From contig WOUO01000010.1 in assembly GCA_017139535.1 (NCBI GenBank), positions 434,001 through 498,000 on the forward strand: a DNA stretch of 64,000 nucleotides, in the 5' to 3' direction. Position numbers and translations under genes: made by a program. Below are positions 1-12,616 of this stretch, in pieces; position 1 is the first letter of the stretch, and each line of letters begins with the position of its first letter. The notes beneath the pieces are model-generated. The model worked only from the letters and a program-made list of their open reading frames with translations. It was not told the DNA's origin and ran no database searches. The DNA is from Trichocladium uniseriatum (Eukaryota > Ascomycota > Sordariomycetes > Sordariales > Chaetomiaceae).

Positions 1-799
1 TTTCGTCGATACGCATTGGAGTCAGTTATTGGTCGGCGGAAATTTGTCGCCCGATTACCCACTCGCTAAAACAGCTCGTGGTCTCGAGTCCCAACCTGCG
101 CAAGCTGTCCCTGGACATTTGCTATTCGCGCGCAGGTGGCGTCATGTGGGAGCCCGATGCCGAATATTGCGGTTTTGGTCTGTCAAACGGCGAGAGCCTC
201 CCCCTGCTGGAAGAACTTGAGGTTATTGCATATCCGTGGGGTGAGCAGCCGACGATGCCAGGCCGGGGCATCAACTGCAGGGGCTACCTAGGACCCACTG
301 GAACCGAGATGGAATGCTGGGCTCAGAACTCCGGTCGAAGCTCCGCCGACTCCATCTCGAGGGTTGTTCCACCGCAGTGACCACACTTGCCGAACTTCCC
401 GCTCCACAGCTGACCGCCTTGGAGGAGGTCGAGTTCAAGCCATCCACCCCACCCACCGATATCGTCAACTTCTTCGCCCACGTACCTTCCATACTCACAA
501 CCATAGACCTCCCCTCCATCCGCGGGATCGATATCTCCACCATTACCGCCCACGCCTCTAAGCTGCACACGCTCTCCATCCACCGTGACCCCCTCACCGC
601 CCAGGAACTCTCCCTCCTGAGCGATTCACTTCCCCACCTCGAAGACCTCAACATCGTCTGCTCCCGTAACGCCGAGCTCAATACCTGGCCACACGACGCC
701 TTCTCCATCCTAACCACTTTATCCCAGCGCCGCCGTCTCGAAATCTGGTTCGACATCGGCCTACCATCAGCGCCTTATGAACCTCCAGTCTTGGCCTAG
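1..799 (+). pseudogene. Leucine-rich-repeat (F-box-like) protein, 3' part, frameshifted
   Basis: The reading frame enters from the left edge of the window. It encodes leucine-rich repeats (SPNLRKLSLDICY near 80-120, LPLLEELEVIAYPW near 205-235) of the kind found in fungal F-box/LRR proteins. Around 310-345 the repeat pattern moves to another frame (LRRLHLEGC) and runs to a TAG at 797-799. No GT...AG intron bridges the switch, so a one- or two-base indel is the simplest reading. The 5' part and any F-box lie outside the window. The 3' end overlaps the antisense Zn2Cys6 stub by about 30 bases, which is unusual for two live genes. It is probably a pseudogene; a sequencing indel is the alternative. 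Confidence 0.55.
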
Positions 800-1156
800 A
801 CTGCCGAGGCTGTCGGGTAGGCGGGATTGCGAGACACTGCCTGTCTGAGAGCCGGCGTGATCCGTGGGAGGGGAGCCCACCGCTGGAGAAGTGTGAGCGG
901 GGCTGCGAGTGGCCCCCCTCGATGGCGACCAGATGGCAACCGGGGGCGAGTCGTCGGTTGCAAAGCTGCACAACAGCACGCCATGTCTGGTACAGCTGAA
1001 GCAGGATGGGTGAATCTCATTGCACTGGAAGAAATCTTCAGAAGGGCTGGCTAGCAGGTTCTTGCTCCTCTTCCCTAGGCTTACCTTGATCTTCTGGCGC
1101 TTGCACTCCTTGCATCCTTTCCGAGATTTGGTGTGAGGGCGGCGAAGCCACGCCAT
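767..1156 (-). pseudogene. Truncated Zn2Cys6 transcription factor (N-terminal stub)
   Basis: The ATG at 1156 begins a basic region followed by CKECKRQKIK. An intron at 1025-1084 (gtaagc...ccag) follows, and the next exon supplies CNEIHPSCFSC and a sixth cysteine, completing a C-x2-C-x6-C-x6-C-x2-C-x7-C zinc cluster. The frame ends after about 109 residues, whereas family members usually exceed 350, so the regulatory domain is missing. The intron sits directly after the KIK motif, as it does in the intact regulator at 4088-5918, so the two are probably related paralogs. The 3' end runs antisense into the LRR remnant. I read it as a broken gene that kept its DNA-binding domain; a short functional repressor is possible but unsupported. 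Confidence 0.6.
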
Positions 1157-2140
1157 TGGGACGCAGCTAATGTGAACGCTTGCGCAGAAGCGGGTGCAGG
1201 GGTGCGGTTCCTTGAATGACTGCCGTGGTGTAAGCGTTCAAAGAGTTCGCAGGGCCATTTTCCAGGAGCAGAGGGATGGGACTTCGGAGAGCGACAGGAA
1301 AATACGCAGTGCGAGAATACGAGGATGCGAATACTCGTACTGTAGCTTCCAGGGGCTGGTCTGTGCTCTCGCAGCCAGACTTGTGGGGAGCCTCGAGAGA
1401 ACCAGGTGTGGTGAGCCTCTCAGGGCGTGGGGAGCTTTGCAGGGTCATGCTAGTCAGTGAAGTCTGGTGATTGAGTATCCCGCAGGGCATCTGGCGACGG
1501 CATTCGTTTGACAGCAGCACAGGGATTCAAAAGCTCATTAACGTACATTATCAGTGAGTCGTGCATATATCAGTGCGGGTCATCCGTATCCCGCGTCGTA
1601 ACCGAAGAGACGAGACCTTCAACATGACACTAGGCCCTAGGTCACGACAGAACCTGTTCTCAGGAGACTCGCAGCGGTCGGACATACGTTAAATTGTTGC
1701 AGAAGTCCCGCACCACAGGATCATCCTCGGCCAAAGCCGTGCCTGCCAATATACAAGGCTGTTATCCCGTCTCGCAGCGTGGTCTATCTCCGACATCAAC
1801 GGGGCTACATCACACGGGACGAAAGGAGGAGTGCGTCTATGTAGAAGACTTCGACATCTGCTACCAGGCCGTTTCAATGGCTAAGACTACGAGCAGGATA
1901 AAGAACCGGGTATGACAAACAACCATATCGTGATATTAGTGGCTATTAGTAGTTCTTGAAGGGCTAACTAACTAACTTGAAGCTGAGCCCGGTTGAGTCC
2001 AGAAGCATTTCCACGGCCGCTGGTGCGCGCCCTCAGGCTTTCTTCGAGTTTGCAAGCAGCGGGCTATCTCGTAGAGACAGCCAGGGTTGGTAGGCTACGG
2101 GCACAACACGCAGTGGTCATTGGTGTAGCCCGGGGTCAGT
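1157..2140. other. Intergenic, no gene seen
   Basis: Only short frames without family resemblance or splice structure are present. It separates the Zn2Cys6 stub from the 3' end of the RTA1 gene. Confidence 0.5.
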
Positions 2141-3152
2141 TTAAACGCCATGTGGACGTAGCATCATCCCTGGTTCATAGCTGTCTTGGCTTGACAACAT
2201 CTCCATGGCGCTGTCACGTTTCCCGGCTTCGGATGACTCCAAGTCGTCGACGTAGAAGACGAAAAAGATGGCCATGACAAATGCCATGAGCACAGCATCG
2301 AAGATGTAGAGGAAAAGTTCATGCGAGATGAGATAGCCCCTGTTTCCCTGGACGTATTCAACCACACGGAAGATGCTTCGCACCATAATGATGGCGCTGG
2401 AAACGTATAAGACGGCCAAATGGTGTTTCCATCGGATTACGGACTGTTGTCCATCGGAACCGCTGGACTGGCGAAAGCGCGAGTGGAATACGACGGTGGT
2501 GATGACAAAGAAGCCGAACATGACAATCTGGACGAAGAGACCGACGAGGATGATCTTCTCACCAATGTCGAATAACTCAAGTGTGCCGGCCGCCTGAATG
2601 CCGCCGCCACCAGCCTGCATGAGGAATGACAAGACATCGCCAATAACGAAGATCTTGGTCATCCACTTGACCGGGATGATGGACGCTGGCTCTGCGCGCA
2701 AAGCGGTGATCAACCGCCCCAGGATCATGTAGATAGACGCCGCGTATAGGGCCGGTGCGACGAGAATGAGAATGGCCTGCATTACGAAACCGCCGATGGC
2801 CGTGTCGTCGAAGTGGGACCAGATCCGACCACAATAACCGACGACCTGGACTGTGGTCCGAGACAACGTATTGTTAGCAAATCTAAAGATCACAAGCTCT
2901 CCATTGGCGTAGCTGCTGGCATTTCAGCGGAACCATGACAAGTTGGTACGTACAGAGACCACCGATGGTAAAGGCGATAAAGTAGAATGAGCGATGACGG
3001 TATATCCGCCAGACGTGGAGCAGCGTGAGGACAAAGAAAACGGCCACGGCAGCAATGGCAGCGGGTAGCGATAGCTGATATCGGTACAAGGCGAAATCGA
3101 CAAGCTGGGCTCCCGAGGCCCCGATGCCGGCTGAAGTTGTCGAGTTTGCCAT
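2141..3152 (-). CDS. RTA1-like seven-transmembrane protein
   Basis: Two exons (3152-2954 and 2850-2141) give 302 residues. The intron at 2851-2953 has a gtacgt donor, a gctaac branch site and a ccacag acceptor; joining restores the family motif GGLFQVVGYCGR. Further family signatures are YMILGRLI, IFVIGDVLSFLMQAGGGG and a late FVFYVDD segment. About seven hydrophobic segments span the protein, and the C-terminal tail is short and cytosolic. RTA1 proteins are fungal plasma-membrane or ER proteins linked to resistance to lipid-active compounds such as aminocholesterol, and to sphingoid base movement; the true substrate is generally unknown. I chose the ATG at 3152 because upstream sequence in that frame is not protein-like. 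The gene looks intact. Confidence 0.9.
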
Positions 3153-4087
3153 CTTGGTTGTCCGAGTAGTTGTCGACGTGGGGGTTGTCAAAGAATGGCC
3201 GGCTGGTTTATGTCGGGACAGTGGATTCCCTGGTAGTTTGAGAACGGAAGAAAATCTGGACGGATAAAAAGACTCGTTAAAAGATAGACGAACAAAAGAG
3301 AACAAGATGACACCGGTTGTTGGAACAGCGGTCTATGGCAACATCCCCGGCGTGCTGTCGAGCTTCGTGTGCACGCCAACGCGGCGGCATGAGGATAGGC
3401 GACAGGCTTTAACTTATCAGCTAACTCGGGAAGCCATTTGCCAAGACACATCTCTTTCCATACAAGTCCTTGCACAACCGATCCGAGAATTACGCCCAAC
3501 TCTCGTACCTAAACGAGCCACGACGTGGACCTTTTTTTGCCCCAGCCCCACAACGAAACTGTGGAGAATGCACCAGGGCTCGGATACCACGAAAGCCGTC
3601 GAAAAGAAAAATAACGAACGGACGAAAGAAAGAAAAAGGCAAACATTATGCAGCAGGGCCATCTTCGAAGCATTTTCGCTATTAAATACAAGGCAGCTCC
3701 TCCTCGCCTTGCTGCTCTTCCATCTCTTCTCAAATCCACAAATCCACAAATCCACAAATCCACAAATCCACATTAAGCATTGAGGGGGAATGACAAGGAT
3801 CATGGTCTTGCCAAACACAGCGTGCGTAGTTGTGGGTCGAACCCCGGTCTTATACTGTGTATGTGCATATATGATGCGAGCGTATCCGCCGCACTTTGCT
3901 CGGAAAATGTCCGAGCTTACAACCATCGCAAGTGTCGGCGGCACCCGCAGCTGCGCTTTCATCACGTGTCTCCGCCACCGCCGCCGCCGCCGCTGTCCAG
4001 AAGGCGACGACATCTTAGTGTTGCCGATCACCCGAGTGAGCGACGTGACAGCCCTAGCCGCGTCTTGCTCCCGGCGTAGCCTCCGTC
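3153..4087. other. Intergenic: divergent promoter region of the RTA1 and Zn2Cys6 genes
   Basis: No coding sequence is recognised. It lies between the starts of the RTA1 gene (minus) and the Zn2Cys6 gene (plus), so it should hold both promoters. It contains the 8-bp tandem repeat at 3732-3771. Confidence 0.5.
3732..3771. repeat. 8-bp tandem repeat, five units
   Basis: Five perfect copies of aaatccac stand head to tail, ending just before attaagcat. It is a short microsatellite in a divergent promoter region. Confidence 0.95.
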
Positions 4088-5918
4088 ATGGTTGTCTCCA
4101 AACGCAAAGCACACAACAAGAGCCGCTTAGGTAAGTCAGCTTTCAGCCTCTTGAACCTTCGTCCTGACATTTCGGCCATTATCACTTAACTGCTCGCCGT
4201 GCCAACAACGAGCCCACAAAGAGGGTTTTCCGTTTTGCTTTTCTGCTAGTAATCATGTCCCCAGGCAGGCATTTGTTAACAAGGGAATTGATTCTAGGCT
4301 GCAAGAACTGCAAAGCTCGGAAAATCAAGGTGACATCATGCATCCCATACCCTCAAATGATACATGTTGGGACGGATTAGAGCCGAGCAGGAAGTGGAAC
4401 ATGGCCTCTTCCCCAGTTCCACCACTAAAGAACACGGCATTCTTGATCTTGGCGCCACATGTGTTACAGGGGCTCGCGCATCATGAACCACCACTCGCTC
4501 AGGCCCCAAATCTTTGAGGCAAGCAGCTAGCAAAGGTCCTGGCACTGACATTCGGTGACGTCTGATATAGTGCGACGAGAAGAAGCCATCATGTTCGAAC
4601 TGCATCCGGCGCCAAGTAGAATGCGACTTCTACGCAGTTGGAACTCCGCAGCCGGGTGTGGCTCCCACAGGCCTTGATATGATGAATTTAGAGCTACTGC
4701 ATAATTATACGACCACCACCTATCTGACTCTGTCAGAAAGCCCAGTACGTCTGTTTTTGATCTTGCCGGCCATTAACCCTCCTTGCATCAAGCCAAACAA
4801 CCCAACGGTGCTTAAGTACTAGGATTACTAGATAGCTTTTCTTTTCTTTTTTCTTTCTTCTTTATATCTAGAGAGAGAGAAAGAGAGAGGAGCTAACGCG
4901 TCTCAACTGACAATGAAACCTCATCTCAAACAGGTCATAAGGGAATTTTACCGAAACACAGTGGTGCAGGTGGGATTCGACTGCGACTACATCATGCGGG
5001 GCGTATTGGCTCTGTCGGGTCTTCACCTCGCCCACCACCGCCAACCCATGCGCGACCACTACCTCGCCGCTGCCATCACCCACCACCAGGCTGCATCGCA
5101 GGCCGCCATCCCCCTTGTATTGGATGCGACGCCCAAGAACGCGCAGGTGCTATTCCTCTTCTCCGTCTTGACAACTTACTACGGTGCGTGCGTCTTGTGT
5201 CTCCCTCGAATCTGCTCGGCACATTCCGTTTTCCATTTCCTACTATCCGTACCTTTTGATAAAATCATCTACAGAGTAAGCTCACACGGCTAATGTGGGT
5301 TCTACAGCGCTAGGCTGGCCACGCAAATCCGACGACACCCTCCTCCTCCGAGAGAACGCGGGCTTTCCCGACTGGGTGTATCTGCTACGCGGGACCAAAG
5401 GCTTCATCGAGCTGGCGGGGGTACCGAGTGCCGGGCCGCTGGCGCCACTGTTCGCGCACTCGATTACTCGCTTCCAGCTGCGCGAGGGGCCAGAGGCGTC
5501 CGACTCGTCCGCACACGTGCCGCTGGCTGAGCTGGAGGAGGTCGTTGCGCGACGGCCGCTGGAGGACGAGGCGCTGCGGGGGGTCTACATGCTGGCGATC
5601 GACGAGTTGAAAAAGTCGTTTGGCCAGGCCGAGGCGTACGCGGCGCAGTACGAGATGGCGGATGCCTTCATCTGGGTGTTTTTGATGGCCGAGGATTTGC
5701 TGCCGCTGTTGCGGACGCCGACGCAGGAGGCTGTAGCTATTTTTGCCTTTTTCTGTGTGCTGCTGAAGAAGCTAGACGGCCACTGGTGGATGCAAGGTTG
5801 GGGGGAACATCTCATTGCCCACGCATATGACCTACTGGACGACGAGGGCCGGCTATGGATCCACTGGGCTGTGGAGGAGATTGGATGGGTGCCGCCGTCG
5901 GCTAGAGAACGCTTGTGA
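4088..5918 (+). CDS. Zn2Cys6 transcription factor (UPC2-like type)
   Basis: Five exons (4088-4130, 4298-4329, 4571-4744, 4934-5183, 5308-5918) join in frame to 369 residues. Exons 1-3 build the zinc cluster: KSRLGCKNCKARKIK, then CDEKKPSCSNC and a final VEC. A TYLTLSESP segment follows, then the regulatory region with YIMRGVLALSGLHLAHH, a motif typical of this small fungal activator class. Intron 3 (4745-4933) is longest and carries polypyrimidine and GA tracts. The family acts in the nucleus, often on sterol uptake or nearby metabolic genes. The gene converges on the GH78 gene with a 200-bp gap. The target is unknown; neighbourhood only suggests a role in controlling the adjacent genes. Confidence 0.85.
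4836..4890. repeat. Polypyrimidine and GA simple-sequence tract
   Basis: Consecutive CTTTT/CTTT runs are followed by a GA-rich run. It lies inside intron 3 of the Zn2Cys6 gene. Confidence 0.8.
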
Positions 5919-6118
5919 GGCAACTTAAAAGGTACAGCGACTCCCAGGATTGCCGAACACCGAGGTTGTTGATTCTACGGTGGAGTCTTGATATGTCATT
6001 GATGCTTGTAGTTCCAACAGAATTCTACATATAACATTATACTAACGTTAAAGTGAATGCACCTCGAAAAACAGTATGCCCCGTGGCTTCTCATCCTTAA
6101 TTACTGCGGAGCATGCAA

Positions 6119-8630
6119 TCACTTTCTTGACTGCACAATGGTGACTTTTGAACCCCCCTCAACCCTCAGAGTTGTGCTGTTGACAACAAAACCGTTCACA
6201 GTGAACTTGGACTGGGTCACCGGAACCAACAGCGGGGACGGGATACTGACCAGCCCGGTGGTACCCGCAGGAGCCTCGACAGACATGGTGAGGAGGGTTC
6301 CACAGAACTTCCAGCTTACCCTAAGAGCACCGAGAGGTGTGGGCACCTCTCCCCGGGCAGAGGTAAGACCAAGAGTCTGCGGAGCGACTGCCCACACGGC
6401 CCAGCCGGGCTTTGTGGGTTGGGCACCGAGCACAAAACGGCTCAGCTCAGCCGTCGGGCCCGCGCTCCATCCGTGGCACAAGCTCGTATGGACTCCAAAC
6501 GCGGGGCGACCGGACTCGTCCAGGGTCTCCCAGAAACAGCCGGTGTAGTTGGCATTGTTGGTATCAGCCATTGGCGCCCACAGCGACTCAAGCAACTCCC
6601 GGGCAGCGCTAGAATTCTGTGAGGTGAAGGCGGCGCGGAGATGGTATGCAGAGGCGTAAGGGCTGATGTACCGCCGGAAGCCGTGCCGGAGGACGCCGGA
6701 TGAGAAGGCTAGCGGGCCCTTAGCCGTGGCAAGTTCCCTAGAGAGGGTCGACAAGATCGTTTCGGACGAGTGGGATGAGTTCAAGTTGACGCCAGCCAGA
6801 ATGGCAATGGCATTGGAGTCTTGGCTGAACCCCTCCCGGATACTCTCGGAGTAGACGTACGCGCCCAGCTCGTCACTCCAGAGGTGCTTGTCAATGGCTG
6901 ACCGTAGGGCAGCGAGGCGGTCTTGGTACACAGAGATGTCGACACCGGCATCGGCCAAGAGCCCGGCCGTCTCTTGGAGCGCATAGGCGTAGAGGACATT
7001 GAACTTGGTGACGACTCCAGATTGGGCAGGGTCGTAATAGTTCCAGTCTCCACCGAAGGTGGTGTCGCTGAGGTTGAAGAGGCCGCTGGACAGCGTTTGT
7101 GAGTGCGACCAGTCGAGCATTCTCACAATTCTGGGTGCCCATTCCGAGGCCAAGGCGACATCACCCGTGTGCATGTACGCTTGAGAGACAGCCGTGAGCA
7201 GGTTCCAGGAGTATCCTATCAGGCCTGTACTGTTGACGTCCAAGGCAGTCGAAAGCGGCTCTTGCTGTATCTTGACTGTGGGTGTAAAAAATCCGGGGGT
7301 GGCCTGAATCGATGCGAACAGCTCAAGGGCACCTTCGACGAACTCCAGTCCATGGGTGGAGGCCAGCGCGGCCGAGCCGGCAATGTCGAGGTCGCCGGCG
7401 TATGCGATACGATCTCGGCGCGAACCATCAACGGATACAGCGAGAGGGTTGGTGCCCAAGAGGAAATCATCGAAGCAGCTCTTGTCGTTCAAGGGGTGCT
7501 GGTAGGTGACAGTGCCCACAGGGTCGGTCGCGATGAGGTCTCTAAAGACAGCCTTGTGGCCAAATGAAGCACCAAGGCCGTAGGAGCCATAAAATTTGGA
7601 GTACTGGGTAAACTTGAGCACCAGGCCGCCGTTGATACTGACAGCAATGTCGGTCATGGCGACGTCGATGTGCACGGAGTGCCAGCTGCCAAGAGCGAGG
7701 GTCACATTCGACGGCACCGTGGCTCTGGCGAGCTCGGTGTCCTCGGTAGTCGATCCGATGTAGGCTGCAACTGTCCTCGCTCCAACATCAACTGACATGT
7801 AGATTGCCGAGTTGAGAGTATCAGACAGCACGCTGAACCCGAAGCCGCCAATCAGCGGCTTGACCTTGAAGTTGAGGCTATAGGCCGTACTGGTGACGGC
7901 AACTAGTCCCCCATTTGCCTGGGGCGCAAGACTGTCGATCACGGCACCCTCGCTGGTGATTTCCCAAAACTCGGGGACAGAATTTTTGGGGATTTCGGTC
8001 AGCTGAATGGTCCTTGCACCGACAGCCCAAATGTCGGTAATGGAGCTGTCGGAGCTTTTGAACGACCCGGGCAGCTTGTTGATCGGAGTCGTGTGGGTGG
8101 TTGGAATCACGCCAACGTTCTGCAGCGTCAGCTCGCCGGGCGAGGAGAGATTCAATTTCTGGTATCGGAAGCCGCCTTGGATATGGCGATTGGTGAACTG
8201 GCCCGGGGCCACGATGTGGTAACGGTTGACTCGGTACGTGTCCATGGCCGCCGCGAGCGGGATCGGCCCGTCGGCCTGATGCGTGGCAAACCAACAATTA
8301 GCCTTCAACTCAGTGAACACATATGGCAAGGCGGAAGGAAGGGACGCGGCGCACCATATACAAATCCAAGCCGGCTTTGCTTTCGGAGTACGTGATCTCG
8401 AAAACCCGCGTGTCGCCTGTGGCGCGAATGACCTCGAAGGACGGGATGCCCTCTACATTGGCCCCGTAATCGAGAACGAGAACGCCGCCCTCTGCCGTAG
8501 TTGACGATAGAACGATCGGTCCATCTTGCGCCGTGATCAACGAAGCGTCCGCTCGTGGCGGATGCAGGTGTGTTCGAGTAACAGCGGCAGCTGCGATGGC
8601 TGACAGGCCGAGGGAGATCAGTCCGATCAT
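6119..8630 (-). CDS. Secreted alpha-L-rhamnosidase, glycoside hydrolase family 78
   Basis: Two exons (8630-8355 and 8275-6119) separated by a 79-nt intron encode 810 residues, close to fungal GH78 length. The N-terminus (MIGLISLGLSAIAAAAV) is a clear signal peptide. After it come MDTYRVNRYHI, a beta-rich jelly-roll-like middle region, and the (alpha/alpha)6-barrel with DGSRRDRIAYAGD at about residues 375-387, which matches the family's acidic active-site stretch. CFWETLDESG near residue 694 lies in the second conserved catalytic region. Many N-glycosylation sequons fit secretion. The enzyme would release terminal L-rhamnose from plant glycosides, flavonoids or pectin side chains outside the cell. 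It is divergent from the UGT80 gene across about 820 bp. Confidence 0.9.
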
Positions 8631-9448
8631 AACGTCTCCAAGATGACGCCGTTAGTCGAAGCACAGGTGAGATGAGAGGTAGCGTGGTTGCGGGAATGGC
8701 AAAGCTGAGGGTGAAGGTCTCATGGCAATGTATATATACTGTAAGGTTGGGTGCAAGCTTGTTAAATTGTCAGCGTAGACCTCTGAAACACGGGCTCTGG
8801 GCAATCCTAAAACTAAGAGCACACCCGAACAGAGATTTGAACGCCTTCTTGGCTGATCCGTGATCCAGGTCACTACCGAGGCAGACTTCATCTCGTGAGC
8901 AAGCGATGGGCCGAGAGCTCAGTCGTCGCACGGGACCGAGCTATACGACGGAAGAGAGCGAGAATTGGAGACACCTCTATCCAGGGTTATCCTTGGAGAC
9001 ACATTAGCCTTCAGCCATTTGTCGCCCTGACGATTACCTCAATAATGGTCAAGGGGCGTGAAGTGATCGGCGGGGCGCGTGGCGAAACCCTGGTTTTCTG
9101 CAAGGCATTCGGCCCTAGCTCAGATTGGCCTGCCTTGTCTCACTGTTGGGTTTCGTTTAGCCTCGTTTATCGTATTTTTTCCGATTCTCCATCCTTCTTG
9201 GAGACGCGCTGGCCACACATGACACCTGCACGCTCTGTAATACACAAGAGACGAATCATGCTCGTCGAACCGTCTTTGACTTGCGTCCTGTCAGTGTCGG
9301 CACTTAAAGTTCCCCCATTTGTAGCATTTTTCTTTTCTAGATTTTCGCCTGGTTAAGAACATCACCAACGCCCATCCTTCCCCTCCCTTGATCCCAAGCC
9401 CAAGACACCCGGCGCGACGGCTGCAGGGTTATTCACAGTCTCAGCAAC
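8631..9448. promoter_or_regulatory. Shared intergenic region of the divergent GH78 and UGT80 genes
   Basis: Both neighbours start here and point away from each other. An imperfect inverted repeat GTGATCCAGGTCAC occurs at 8860-8873. A frame at 8895-9356 has no family resemblance and I do not call it a gene. Joint regulation is possible but not shown. Confidence 0.45.
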
Positions 9449-12400
9449 ATGGCTGCAGCCGATAAGGCAGGCAACATGCATAACAGCCAAGCGGTTTTTG
9501 ACGAACCTCCACCCTACGAGCTGCATTCGAGCGGACAGTTTCTGTCTACCACAGCTGCAATCGCGTGTAAGGCGCCTATTTTACTGGCCTGGTGACCGGA
9601 AGCAACCTGCTAACCAGGGTCAGTGGATGGCACCCTCAACGTCGAGCTCTCGTCATGCAATGCCAGTGAGCTGCGCGCGCTGTTACCCGCTGCCACCCCT
9701 ACCCAGCCTGTGCGACCAGACACGCCGTCCGGGCCGTACCCGCACCTCAACATTGTGATTCACGTTGTGGGAAGTCGAGGTGAGCATACTACTTCGTACC
9801 CAGCGTCTGCACTGTTGGCAATTTCAATGCCATGTATGACGTCGCTAGACACTTAGCCCAATCTGCCTAGGTGATGTACAGCCATTCATCGCGTACGGTG
9901 CCGCTCTGCAACGGTACGGCCACAGGGTGCGCCTTGCCACTCATGGGTGTTTCTCCCAGTTTGTCCGCGACTCGGGTCTTGAGTTCTATTCGATTGGGGG
10001 CGATCTCACGGAACTCATGGCGGTAAGATGGGAGCAACCCCTGATCTGATGACAGCCACGTGTTGTTCACTGGCTGTTTTTGAGAAGGTGCATACAATTA
10101 ACTTTGCGCGCATGATACAGTACATGGTCAAGAACCCTGGCCTGATTCCTTCATTAGAGTCTCTACGTGGCGGTGATATCGGCCGCAAGAGACGCATGAT
10201 CGACGAGATGCTACGGGGCTGTTGGGCCTCCTGCATCGAACCCGAGCCCGAAACAAAGCGTCCTTTTGTGGCTGATGCCATCATCGCGAACCCCCCTAGT
10301 TTCGCTCATGTTCATTGTGCACAGGCTCTCGGAATACCTGTGCACATCATGTTCACCATGCCGTGGAATGCAACCCGAGCCTTTCCCCATCCGCTAGTCA
10401 AAATGACCTCTACAGACATCGAACCCGGCACCGCAAATTGGCTTAGCTATGGTCTGGTCGAGCTCATGACTTGGCAAGGGTGAGTTTGATCTTCTTCCGG
10501 CCTCCTGGTCAAACGAATGGCTGGGCGATGGTTGCAACAGAACTGACACCTCAAGCACCCGCAACACAGCCTTGGCGATGTAATCAACCACTGGAGGAAA
10601 CAGCAGCTCGAATTGGATAAGCTGTCGGATTCTATGGGACCCTCCATTACAACTTACCTGCGTATACCGCACACGTACTGCTGGTCCCCCGCTCTGGTTC
10701 CCAAACCGGCGGACTGGGGCTCGGAGATTGGTAAGAGCAACTATCTCCTGTCAAACAAGCCGTAAATCAACACAAGGGGCGAGTCGGACGACTTGCATGT
10801 CCCTGACCGGTTTCGGTCCCACTAACGACGTCAACGACAGATGTCTGTGGGTTTTTCATGCGCGACGAACAGAGTTACACCCCTCCCTCTGACCTCGAGA
10901 GCTTTCTTGCCCAGGGGCCAGCCCCTCTCTATGTAGGTTTCGGTAGCATCGTGCTCGACGACCCGGAGCGTCTTTATAGGGCGATAATCGAGGCAGCCAA
11001 ACGGTGTGGAGTCAGGGTCATCATCTCTCGCGGTTGGAGTAAGCTAGGGGGCGACGCTTGTAACACGGCCGATGTGTTTCACTTGGGAGACTGTCCTCAT
11101 GGTGAGTACGGCCCCAAGCAAGCAATGCGTAACGTTCAAGTTCTGACGGTGGCATACATTCAGAATGGCTGTTCAAGAGGGTTTCAGCAGTCATACATCA
11201 CGGAGGAGCTGGCACAACCGCATGTGGCCTTGTGAATGCGCGACCAACTCTGATCGTACCTTTTTTTGGCGAGTAGGTCACACCCAAACCTCTCTTTATT
11301 GCGCATTCCCTCTCTCCACCAGACAAACTGATTAGACTCGACTACTTAGTCAACCCTTTTGGGGAAGCGTTGTCGCTGCAGCCGGAGCTGGTCCAAAGCC
11401 GATCCCGCAGAAAGAGCTCCAGGTCGACAACCTGGCCGACGCAATCAGGCACATCACAGGCGCAGCTGCATACAACGCCGCAAGCACACTCGCAGCCCAA
11501 ATGCGTCACGAGTCTGGAGTTGACGCTGCCGTCCGCTCATTCCACCGGAGCCTGCCTCTTGCGGCTCTCACTTGCGATCTAATCCCGGAGCAAGTGGCGC
11601 GGTGGTCTATGACGGAGCATGGGAGGACGGTCAAGCTCTCTGACACGGCTGTCGCCGTGCTCATTGCTCAAAAGCGCATCCAAATTGGCCAGGTGGAGCC
11701 GTAAGTCAAAGCCTAAATTTCCCAGTCACCGAGTCACACTGCTCATATGAACTTGGCCAGCCTGCGTACCCGAGAATATGACACTGACGTTCGCCGATGG
11801 GATCCGTTGTCTGGTGGAGCGGCGTCAACTCTGCGCACTGTGACCGACTTTGGCCTGTCGCTGGGTAGACTCTTCGTCGACCCTTACAAGGCCTACAATC
11901 GAGCTGCGGCTGGTGGCGGCCATGGCTCACCAGCTGCCGCCGCCGCACGTGCAGCTGGTTCGAGCGCCGGGTCCATGACGGGAGTGCTGACCAAGGGCAT
12001 GCTCGTCAATATGCCGCTCGCACTGGCTGAGGGTATGAAGAATGTTCCGAAGCTCTACGGAGAGCAGGTGCCGGATCACGGCAAGGCCACGGACTGGCAG
12101 AGCGGTGGTAAAGTTGCGGCTAAAGTAGGTTGAGCTTCGTGAGGAGTCAATCGACATATTTTCTGACCTGGGGTGGTAGAACTTCGGATCAGGCTTTTAC
12201 CACGGCATCGCCGGAGTGGCCATGCAGCCGTGGGAGGGGGCGAAGAAAGAAGGGTTTAAGGGTTTCCTTAAGGGAGCAGGCAAAGGTACGATTGGTCTAG
12301 TCACCAAACCTGGAGCAGGTGAGTATTCGTATCGCGTTCGACTAGTTACCCTTTACCCATGTCAGGTCTGATTCATGTCTTGATAGCTCTTTTTGGACTG

Positions 12401-12616
12401 GTCGGATACCCGGCGCTTGGGATCGCGAAATCACTTACGCATAGAAAAGGGGTGGAGAGCGCCATACGAGGTGCGAAAGGCGAGCAGGTTGACATTTGCG
12501 CATCGCGTCGAGTCGGAGATCAGGATATTGCTCAAATCATGGCGCGATTCGAGAGCTTGTTTTTCCTAGGTTATTCTCCGGTTAGGAACATGGCTACCTT
12601 AGAAACGGTTTCCTAA
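9449..12616 (+). CDS. UDP-glucose:sterol glucosyltransferase-like, GT28/UGT80 family
   Basis: Eleven exons join in frame to 806 residues: 9449-9566, 9624-9779, 9871-10022, 10121-10479, 10570-10730, 10841-11101, 11164-11272, 11350-11700, 11761-12124, 12180-12318, 12366-12616. The acceptor half begins VGSRGDVQPFIAYG near residue 90 and continues with IIANPPSFAHVHCAQALGIP. The nucleotide-sugar half has LYVGFGSIV, HHGGAGTTACGL near residue 416 and FGDQPFWG, the GT28 donor-binding motifs. A long C-terminal extension with DWQSGGKVAAKNF and PWEGAKKEGF is characteristic of fungal UGT80-like proteins. Such enzymes glucosylate sterols or related lipids at membranes. No PH/GRAM domain as in yeast Atg26 is seen, so it belongs to the short form. 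The gene converges with the MFS gene. Confidence 0.9.

Noticed and set aside
3826..3860. tRNA T-arm-like string (gggtcgaacccc)
   Set aside because: No 5-bp T stem, acceptor stem or anticodon arm can be drawn on either strand.
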